NCBI RefSeq assembly: GCF_026151205.1
Contig: NC_087079.1
Location: 6,668,169 to 6,732,168, forward strand
Length of the DNA stretch: 64,000 bases
Source: Bolinopsis microptera
Lineage: Eukaryota; Ctenophora; Tentaculata; Lobata; Bolinopsidae
Direction: 5' to 3'
How positions within the stretch are numbered: the stretch's first letter is position 1; each line of letters begins with the position of its first letter. Positions 11,501 to 20,632 of the stretch are shown here, piece by piece. Below the pieces are notes generated by a model. The model did not search any database. It worked only from the letters and a program-made list of their open reading frames with translations, and was not told the origin of the DNA. The position numbers and the translations under genes are program-made.

Positions 11501-14500
11501 TGTTAGCTATTCCAGTTATTTCTATTCATTTAAAATATAAGCCTTTTTACTTGGTCAAGCCATGAATGACAGATTAGAAAACTAAAATTTCAAATATTAT
11601 TTCACTTGGATATTTAAAAAAAGCCATCTTTCTATAGATTTCAGGGCCACAGGCCAAATGCAAAAAGTTTGGTTAGCAAAAAATTTAGCAGACGGAAAAG
11701 ATTTATGCAATTAATTTGGTCTGCAAAATATTTGGGCGAGAGGCCCGCTCAAATTTTTTGTCGCCCAAATTTTTGGGAATTAAGGTATAATGTAGTCACA
11801 AAGTAGTCATAATGTAGTCATAAAGTAGTCATAAAGTAGTCATAATGAAGTCATAAAGTAGTCATAAGGTAGTCATAAAGTAGTCATAAAGTAGTCATAA
11901 TTTAGTCATAATGTAGTCATAATGTAGTCATAATGTAGTCATAATGTAGTCATAAAGTAGTCAAAATGTAGTCATAGTGTAGTCATAACGAAGTCATAAT
12001 GTAGTCATAAAGTAGTCATAAAGTAGTCATAAGGTAGTCATAATGTAGTCATAATGTAGTCATAAAGTAGTCATAAAGTAGTCATAAAGTAGTCATAATG
12101 TTTTCATAAAGTAGTCATAATGTAGACATAAAGTAGTCATAATGTAGTCATAAAGTAGTCATAAAGTAGTCATAATGTAGTCATAATGTAGTCATAATGT
12201 AGTCATAATGTAGTCATTATTTAGTCATAGTGTAGTTATAATGTAGTCATAATATAGTCCGAGGAGTCCTCACTCTCCTCTCGGCCTAAGATGGCGTTTC
12301 TCGTCCTAAGATGGCGTTTCTCGTCCTATATATGATTTGGGGTTTAGGTTATTCCAGACTACAAAGGGTTTAGGGTATCTATTTACAATTTAAATATGAT
12401 TTATTTACAGACGTGTTAGGGAATTTAAAATTTACAGTTTACTGAGGCTTCTGTGGTATTTTATTTGTAAAAGTTCTCCCTTTTATAATATCTAAATTTT
12501 CTGTCTGTAATATTTGAAAACTAAATTTCAAATTGCTGGCCAAGTACTGACCATTATTATACTTAATAGATAATTGCGGGGGACGTTTCAACAAGATTGT
12601 ACGAAGCATCAACAGTTGTGAAATCTGTAACCCAAGTTTATACCCACGAAAACTACAACCAGTGGTATCTCCAGGTACGAAATACTAAACTTAGCCAGGG
12701 GTGCAGGGTCAAAGGGAAACCGACCAATCTCAATCATCAGTGGTACTGTCATCATTAGCGCCACTTGAAGCTAATAGTAAATTACTACACTGTGGTTATT
12801 GTAAGGAAAGACATATTACTAAAGGAGACGATGAGACATTACACAATACTCATTACACAATACAAATTACACAATACACATGCACCGTCAGTATAATCTA
12901 TCTGCTAACTAAAAAGAGAGTAACATGAAAAGAATGCAAATCTTTGAAACGCGTGGAAACTTTAAAGGTAATGTTGGAATAAAATATGAATTGTGAAGCC
13001 CAATCAGTGTACGACTGTCAACACTGGAAAACTTGATCTACTGTTAAATATACTTCAAAGTTCAAACCTTCACCAAATATTCTTTATTTTCACATATTCA
13101 TACCGAGTGCTATAGCAACGTTTATGGAAAGGGTTACTAATGATGAATGCGGTCGGTTTGTTTCTTTTGACCTTCTACTTAATCAGCATACTCCTCTTCA
13201 TGGCCTTCACGAGAATTGATCAGCAGTTGGTCATGAACAGCTACAATTAATATTACTGTCTGCTTATTCTGCAACAATTTCACTAAAAACCATTAAAAAG
13301 GGTCCCCTACTCTTTTGATACAATTGAGAAACCCGCCACAGCTGACAATAACGTTACCCAGAGTGACATAGCACTGGTGACAATAACATTACCCAGAGTG
13401 ACATAGCACTGTTGTACATAGAGGACGGGTTTGATCTAACTTCTGCCAACATAAAGAAAATCAGTGTAGCAGATTCTCAACCAGCTGCTGGCACTCAAGT
13501 AACTATTGCAGGTATGTGTAAATCTCCTGGCTCTCCAGTAACTATTGCAGGTATGTGTAAATCTCCTGGCACTTCTTTGGTAGCTTATCTAAGGGGGCTA
13601 TACCAAAACGAAACATTGGAATGTTTCCCGTGTCCAACAACGATCAGCATCAGTAATCATTGATGAATATTATAATGAATCGCTAAATCCTTCACTTTGT
13701 TCGGGTTACAGCGGCCCTCTTTGTGCAATAAACGTTGAAACATCTGGATACAACCAAGAAGAGCACTATACAATACTGTTTATAGAATACTAGCTGTTAA
13801 TACCTGTAATCTCACTGCAGGATGGGGCACTACAATACTGTTTATAGAATACTAGCTGTTAATACCTGTAATCTCACTGCAGGATGGGGCACTACAATAC
13901 TGTTTATAGAATACTAGCTGTTAATACCTGTAATCTCACTGCAGGATGGGGCACTACAATACTGTTTATAGAATACTAACTGTTAATACCTGTAATCTCA
14001 CTGCAGGATGGGGCACTATATAATACTGTTTATAGAATACTAGCTGTTTATACCTGTAACCTCACTGCAGGATGGGGCACTATATAATACTGTTTATAGA
14101 ATACTAGCTGTTAATACCTGTAATCTCACTGCAGGATGGGGCACTACAAAACTGTTTATAGAATACTAGCTGTTAATACCTGTAATCTCACTGCAGGATG
14201 GGGCACTACAATACTGTTTATAGAATACTAGCTGTTAATACCTGTAATATCACTGCAGGATGGGGCACTACAATACTGTTTATAGAATACTAGCTGTTTA
14301 TACCTGTAATCTCACTGCAGGATGGGGCACTATACAATACTGTTTATAGAATACTAGCTGTTAATACCTGTAATCTCACTGCAGGATGGGGCACTATACA
14401 ATACTGTTTATAGAATACTAGCTGTTAATACCTGTAATCTCACTGCAGGATGGGGCACTATATAATACTGTTTATAGAATACTAGCTGTTAATACCTGTA

Positions 14501-17500
14501 ACCTCACTGCAGGATGGGGCACTATATAATACTGTTTATAGAATACTAGCTGTTTATACCTGTAATCTCACTGCAGGATGGGGAACTACAATACTGTTTA
14601 TAGAATACTAGCTGTTAATACCTGTAACCTCACTGCAGGATGGGGCACTATATAATACTGTTTATAGAATACTAGCTGTTTATACCTGTAATCTCACTGC
14701 AGGATGGGGCACGCAGGAGACGGAACTGATAGCAACAGTGCTCCAGTTTGCTAACTACACCGTCCCTGATCAGAAATACTGTCAACAGATCTACCGTCGA
14801 AAAGGGTGATTACAAGTTCTACCTTGACCGAAAAAACTTTTGAGATTATCTGTTTGATCTAAAAGATCTCATTAAGTAGTTTTGCTAGTTGATAATGGTG
14901 ATAGATAATTCCTCACTTGATTAACTATCAGGTATTACATATTACCGGGGATGTTGTGTACAGGAGATGACGAGATGACATCTCACAGTGCTATAGGGGA
15001 CAGTGGGGGACCTGTTTTCAGGGACCATGGTAACGGCAACTTCACTCTGGTAAGAGATCCGGGCAGTTATTGTACGGGGATTTATGAGCATGGTTATATA
15101 TGGGATAATTAGTTTTATATTCGAAAAGATAAATAATTTCCACCCAGGTAATTGTTGATCAATTATTCAATCAATGGACCAATTCAATCCAGCTGGAATT
15201 TCAGTACGGTTTGGTGAGTTGGGGGGTTGGGAAGAATGTTGAAACTTACGATTACGATATCAACTCTGATGTGGCCTTTTACAATCAGTGGATATTCAAC
15301 ATCATGGTACGGTGTGAATTGTTCATTTGTTCATTGTGGATTTGATTTGATTAGCGAATTATCACCGTATTCCACCAAGTTCCAACTTAGTATCAGAATT
15401 GATCAGTCTGCTTTAACTGCCATGACCATAACAGTGGCGTAACGAAACTTAACTGAGGTACTAGCAAAAATGCGCGTTTTGCTCTGGAAACACACTTTTT
15501 AAAAGATTTTACCGGCGTATCCTCTAAAATCACCCAATTTGTTCAATTTTCGGGAGGGGCACCAAAAGGGGGCGCATTTTCGGCGGGGGGAGGCGCCAAC
15601 AGGCAACGTTACGCCACTGGACCATAACACGGTTTGTTTGGGCAGTAGGATATCAATACCATTTAACCAGTAACCAACCTGAACAACAATTTTGATACCT
15701 AAGATAGTTTATGAAAAACACTTATTGTAAATAATAATTTGATGAAGGAGTAACTGTAAAACTTCAGGAGTCATACAAACAGTACCGAGTGGAGTTGCAC
15801 GCTGACACCACCACAAAGTGGTTGTCGTGGAGAAGCGGGACTGATACTTTCAGGTACCAAGTCTACAATATCTCCTGTCAATCTGGTAGATTTGTTAATG
15901 TGAGTTGTGCTGAACAATAGAAAATTATGTAAAATAGCGTTGAATCTGTTGGAATAGACTATTAAAATAAATACGGTTATGTAAGAAACTTGGTTCATTT
16001 ACAGTTTGTGCAGTCCATGGGCACGTGCCTAGCTGAACAGGTTGTGATGCACAATAATTGTTCCTAATTAGAACTTTATAAGAAGCCTCGCGCGTTCACC
16101 AGTCAAATCTGCTCTCTAGATGCTGCTACGAGCAAGAGTAGGAGTATGATAATTATATGAGTATATGTAATATAACCAACTGTTCCCAGTATTCGCATAA
16201 CGTTACATTCCACCCTGCAGGTAGTGATCACAACACTGATTCTTTCACAAGACTTTAGTAATGTTATCGTTAGAGACGGTAACCAATACGACAGTCCAAT
16301 CCTTCTCGAGCAACATCGTGACCTGGCTGAAAACCAAACTCTTAGTAAGTTTAGCTTTTGTCAAACACAAGAAAAATGCTTCGATTTTAACTCAAATATG
16401 GTACTGTAGTAGTAAACCCGCGATGGGGTGGCATGTGCCTCAATAAAAATATTACAATCATTTATTATTATATCAATTTATCGTTAAATATTTCAAAAAT
16501 ATTAATAACGTATGGTTGATCCTTCACACTTGGTAAAATATATAAAAATAAAGTTAATCTACACTAAAGAATAAATAATCTATATTATATAAATCAACAA
16601 TATTAACTCCCCATCTTCTTGTAGTCATTTATCAAAGCGGTAGAAATCCAAGTAATTTTAGTACGCGGTGCGCAAGGAATTTCGTTTTTAAAAAATGTGT
16701 AGGCAAGATAAGCCTAAGTGTGGCAGTGAAAATTGAAAAATAAGTTGCAGAATAAATTGCAGTGTCTGACTGTCAAATGCATTATCGCAGTTCATTTATT
16801 TGACTGCACTAACGTTTAGGATTCTTACAGCTGTTATATTTTGCTAATATTTTGTTTAAAAGTTGTAAAGGACAAAGTTCTTGTCCGTCCACGAAAGGTT
16901 TTCTAGGTCAAGTTTTTGTTTGTCCTGTAAGTAACGTACAATGTTGTCCTTGTATGAATGAATAAACTTATCTTGTAGCTTAGGTACGTTGAAGGGAAGG
17001 ATTTTGTTTATTTCGTTTATCGTGTTGTTATATAATCGTGGTCCTACGTTAGAGATGCTATAATCGGTGATCCGTAATCTGTTGAACTTAATTTCAAAAT
17101 ACTTTGGATTTCTCCTTTCCGTTTGTCTAAGCGGTGATTTTTCAAATATACTACAGATACTCGATGGTGCTACTCCCATATAAACCTTGTGCATCAAAGT
17201 TAGACAGCTTTTAGCAATGAGATTAGGAAGAGCTAAAATTCCTATTTTGTTGAAGATGGATTTTGTGTGAGATGGTAGTTTACGTTTTTCTTTGTCGTAA
17301 AAATAGTTATGATATTCTGAATCAGTGGCGCGAATAGCTTTCTTTTGAGCAGAGAATAAAGACTGAATAGAATTTAAAGATTTAGTACCCCAAACAGTAG
17401 CGCAGTAATACAGGTGAGATTGAATTAAACTATTGTATAGCATTTACAATAGTACTGGGAAAGCGTCATTACCACTTTTTCCTCATAAATCACTATTTAT

Positions 17501-18132
17501 TTCAGCTTCTGTATTTTTATTTGATCTGTTGCGATTTCATAACAATCTAAAATTCTAAAACTCAGGTGTCACCTCGAACTCTAACAAACTACTAATACTG
17601 ATAAGAACCACCAACTCCTTCAACTACAAACTAGTGAGATTCTTCTACTCCTCAGTCTCCGGTCCCGCTAAAGTCTCTGATCCACTTAAATGCGGAGGTA
17701 AGACAAAACAAAAAACTCGTCTTAAAAACTAAAGAGGTTTTATCCATAAATATAAACAGCTGTTCAAACAGCTGCAACTGCTTGTGTTGACATTATAGTT
17801 GATGTTATCTGAACCCTGATAAACATTTCATGTACACAATTAAGATGTGGTTTTTAAAACTCGTAACGACATAATAACCACTCTATAACGGTACCCTTTA
17901 ATAACCACTCTATAACGGTACCCTTTAATAACCACTCTATAACGGTACCCTTTTCTTCCCAGACCTAATATCCTGCTCTAACAAGTGGGAGTGTTACGAC
18001 CCGCAGTACCAATGTGACGGTGAGATAGCGGACTGTGCTGACTGGAGTGATGAGCAGTATTGTGGGGCCTCTGGGAGTTGTCACCTGATGGGTGCTGCTC
18101 TGGGATTGTTGGTCATTGTTTGGAGTTACTAA
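8550..18132 (+). CDS. Secreted S1 serine protease with CUB and LDLa domains, probable GPI anchor (11 exons)
   Basis: Exons 8550-8834, 9043-9198, 12570-12674, 13397-13511, 14703-14805, 14932-15049, 15148-15306, 15768-15899, 16221-16344, 17566-17697 and 17963-18132 join in phase to 532 aa. A signal peptide (MKWVILALFLIF) precedes a pro-segment and the activation site RVYNG. The catalytic triad is present: His in TAAHC, Asp in SDIALL, Ser in GDSGGP. GWGT and SWG motifs also fit the S1 fold. The residue six before the active Ser is His, where trypsin has Asp189, and the Cys191 equivalent is Ala, so trypsin specificity is unlikely. A CUB-like segment (about residues 350-460, with IVRDGNQYDSP) and an LDLa module ending DCADWSDEQYC follow. 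The tail GASGSCHLMG plus a short hydrophobic end lacking basic residues fits a GPI signal. An alternative exon near 16013-16046 cannot be excluded. Confidence 0.87.
9237..9684. repeat. 11-bp minisatellite, left half
   Basis: Tandem units of AGTCATAATGT and AGTCATAAAGT in intron 2 of the protease gene. The array resumes at 11788 after a 2.1-kb insertion, so it was once continuous. Confidence 0.95.
9687..11785. mobile_element. 2.1-kb non-autonomous TIR element inserted in the minisatellite
   Basis: The ends are inverted repeats: CCTTAGTTCCCAAAAATTTG on the left, and the complement of the right end reads CCTTAATTCCCAAAAATTTG. They are flanked by TA at 9685-9686 and 11786-11787. Sub-terminal motifs GCCTCACARAATGGCCAAA occur several times in direct orientation on the left (about 9866, 10204, 10385) and inverted on the right (about 10903, 11087), like transposase-binding clusters. 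Neighbouring segments around 10080-10240 and 10240-10440 are near-duplicates. No transposase ORF is recognisable, so it looks non-autonomous. The superfamily is not identified; the TA target suggests Tc1/mariner or a relative. Confidence 0.75.
11788..12260. repeat. 11-bp minisatellite, right half
   Basis: Continuation of the AGTCATAATGT/AGTCATAAAGT array of intron 2. It ends about 310 bp before exon 3 of the protease. Confidence 0.95.
13343..13412 (+). repeat. 35-bp tandem duplication of a splice acceptor and exon 4 start
   Basis: Two 35-bp copies (13343-13377 and 13378-13412) each carry TTACCCAG followed by AGTGACATAGCACTG. The second acceptor opens the exon that encodes the catalytic Asp motif SDIALL. 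Use of the first acceptor would add 35 nt, shift the frame and reach a TAG within the duplication. Confidence 0.85.
13499..13576 (+). repeat. 39-bp tandem duplication of the exon 4 splice donor
   Basis: Two 39-bp copies each contain ACTATTGCAG|GTATGTGTAA. The first donor (after 13511) gives the standard model. The second (after 13550) would add 13 codons in frame with no stop, so an alternative protein isoform is possible. Confidence 0.85.
13764..14711 (+). repeat. 62-64-bp minisatellite made of the exon 5 splice acceptor
   Basis: About 15 units. Each contains TTAATACCTGTAATCTCACTGCAG-like acceptor sequence followed by GATGGGGCAC, the first ten bases of exon 5 (encoding GWGT). Only the last copy (acceptor at 14701-14702) continues into the exon. 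Every upstream acceptor leads to a stop within about 10 codons. Units differ by TACAATAC, TATACAATAC or TATATAATAC. Confidence 0.95.
15432..15619. mobile_element. 188-bp hAT-type MITE with perfect 8-bp TSD
   Basis: The termini are CAGTGGCGTAACG and its inverted copy CGTTACGCCACTG, typical of hAT elements. The flanking GACCATAA is duplicated exactly at 15424-15431 and 15620-15627. It lies in intron 7 of the protease gene and has no coding sequence. Confidence 0.9.
16856..17443 (-). mobile_element. 3' fragment of a non-LTR retrotransposon reverse transcriptase
   Basis: A 195-codon open stretch, antisense in intron 9 of the protease. It begins MLYNSLIQSHLYYCATVWG, which matches the thumb and C-terminal region that follows the palm in LINE reverse transcriptases, and continues with QKKAIRAT and VGPRLYN-type motifs. 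No palm (YADD) or endonuclease is present, so it is a 5'-truncated remnant. The open frame suggests a fairly recent insertion. Confidence 0.75.
17872..17952. repeat. 27-bp tandem repeat before the last protease exon
   Basis: Three units of about 27 bp (AATAACCACTCTATAACGGT plus ACCCTTT) end 10 bp before the exon 11 acceptor and form part of its polypyrimidine region. Confidence 0.9.
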
Positions 18133-18591
18133 GTTACTAAGTTACTGAGTTACTAAGTTACTAAGTTAATGAGTTACTAAGTTACTAAGTTACTAAGTTA
18201 CTGAGTTACTAAGTTACTAAGTTACTGAGTTACTAAGTTACTAAGTTACTAAGTTACTAAGTTACTAAGTTACTAAGTTACTAAGTTACTAAGTTACTAA
18301 GTTACTAAGTTACTAAGTTACTAAGTTACTAAGTTACTAAGTTACTAAGTTACTAAGTTACTAAGTTACTAAGTTACTAAGTTACTAAGTTACTAAGTTA
18401 CTAAGTTACTAAGTTACTAAGTTACTAAGTTACTGAGTTACTAAATTAATCAGTTACTAAGTTACTAAATTAATCAGTTACTAAGTTACTAAGTTACTAA
18501 ATTAATCAGTTACTAAGTTACTAAATTAATCAGTTACTAAGTTACTAAGTTACTAAGTTACTAAGTTACTAAGTTACTAAGTTACTAAGTA
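18123..18591 (+). repeat. Octamer array starting at the protease stop codon
   Basis: Units of AGTTACTA run for about 58 copies, with some ATTAATCA variants near 18446-18540. The first unit is the last two codons and stop of the protease (AGT TAC TAA), so the array arose from coding sequence and forms the start of the 3'UTR. Confidence 0.95.
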
Positions 18592-20632
18592 ACTACATAC
18601 TGCAGACAGAAAACAAGAAATCATGTTCATAAGCTGTGCCGACTGTGACAAAGTAATCGTGGTATTCTTTGGATTTTAATTGTGATATATTTTCGTTCGA
18701 ACACTTTATGTGACCCTATGTGACCCTGAATTTGTTCAGAATTTACTAAGAGTAAACGTCAGAAATCAGAATTTCCTGTTTTTATGATTGGAATTTATGT
18801 AAAATCATATATTAAAGCTTTTAGATTCCAGACCGAAATATTTGGGTTTTATACAGAACTAAACCTTTCAGTGACAATTACTGTTTAACTAGCTGTAAAT
18901 TAAAGATATCCACTAGATTATCCAGTTTATGGGTTAAAATGGTAGGAGATTATTTGGAAACAGGCAGAATCTGATACAGAACAATATTTGTGGATGGACC
19001 CACCATTCACTGATCTAAATAATCCGGGATATGAAGGACCAGTTCACAAAACTGATCGTCATATTAGTTTCCATTCAAACGGCACTAATCGAAGTGAACT
19101 GCAGTATTGCTGGGAAATAAGCTCCAGTCAGTGTTACAAATCAAGAAATTCATCTGGAATTTCAATTTATCCATCATCTAATCTGATGCACCAAAACTAA
19201 AATGAAACAATTTCTATATGTCTCTTTAACTTTGGGAGTCTGTTCTGTGCGACTGAGATAACTTCCGACACCCAGAGTCTGGGTAACATTGAGAAACCAG
19301 GGCCGGGTTTGAAATAAATTGAAGGCAGATGAAGGAGGTAAGATAATGACTGCACAACGTATAGTTATATCTCATATTAAAGTGTTCTATCTTGATTAGT
19401 CCAGTGGCATTACCATTATATGATTTCTTAAAACATTAACAAATGAAACACAGGTTTGCTAAGCTGGGGGACTACGAACCCACTGCAGCCAGTTTCAAGC
19501 TTGTCGCCCCGGGGCTCTATTACTTATTTATAAGTGAGCTGTAAAGTAAATCAATGGAGTATCATTTACTATTACAACGGAGTGTATACATTTTAAAATT
19601 CCGGTTAATATGGTCGAATGATTTAAAAACAAACGTTGTCCACGGGCTAATTGAGAAATCATTTCCAAAATTCATCCTCAGTTCTAAAAATATCGAACAG
19701 CTGTTGATTCGATTCGATTTGCGATTGAGAAATGAAAATGACACCAAAACGTTCATTGATATGTCAATTGTCGAATCGTGATATTAGTAGATAACTTATG
19801 GTGATTTTGGTAATGGACAAGTTACTTTTTTGTTGACCTTTTTCTATCCAAAAGAAGATCACAGATGTCATTTAATTTGATAGGAATAAGCGCTGTCATT
19901 CATGGGCTTCAGTTTTCGTTGGGATTATACCTAATATAGCTCCCGTTTAATGTTGGAAACAAACGAAATCTAGAATACCTAGGATCGTGATACATTATTT
20001 ATCAACGTTGAAGATGTGCAATGCTTATTGCTTTATTGGTATTTGGCACTGCTCAAATTTGCGCTGGACACTAATTCCTTTAATTCTAATACAGTCATTC
20101 AACACACCAAGACTCAAGAGGTGCTTCAATCAACCATTCATGCTTAAGTACTTTGAAGTCTTTGCAATGAGCCACAACTTTTCACGGAAATTTAGAACTT
20201 CTGTGATGATGAATCACATGACTTTCTTTCTTATGTAATGAATCACATGACCCTTCATTACCCAATCGCAAGGCAATACCATACAAAGGGAGGTACACTG
20301 TCCTATCACAAGTCTGTATAGTGCATAATGCCTCACTGTTCATCATAAAATATATGTATGGAAGGACTGAAGTTTAACCTCGTGGCACCAAGTGAAGATA
20401 AGAGTGGAGTAACACCTTCCAATAAGAAAGGAGAACACCCGGCCTGGACTAACTCACCTAAAGGACAAATTATCACGAAATTTTGTCCGCAGGTCCGTTC
20501 ATCGGCCATTAGAAAGGGACCTGTAAATATCCGAATTGCCCTTCATTGATGGAGAAAAGGTTCGTTGTTTAGTGCCATTATTATGACGTTCTGTTCAGTT
20601 TTGTCGATATTTGAAACTTTACACTGTTCGGG
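18592..20632. other. Intergenic region, no recognised gene
   Basis: Short open frames near 18988, 19554, 19987 and 20358 show no domain, codon bias or splice context to support them. The region ends with the first exon of the cysteine-rich receptor gene. Confidence 0.5.

Noticed and set aside
13362-13403. Use of the upstream duplicated acceptor for protease exon 4
   Set aside because: It shifts the frame and meets TAG before SDIALL can be read.
16013-16075. Extra protease exon (FVQSMGTCLAEQ)
   Set aside because: It would need a poor donor (GTTGTG) or ends in a stop. Skipping it keeps the CUB-like segment continuous. It remains a possible alternative end.
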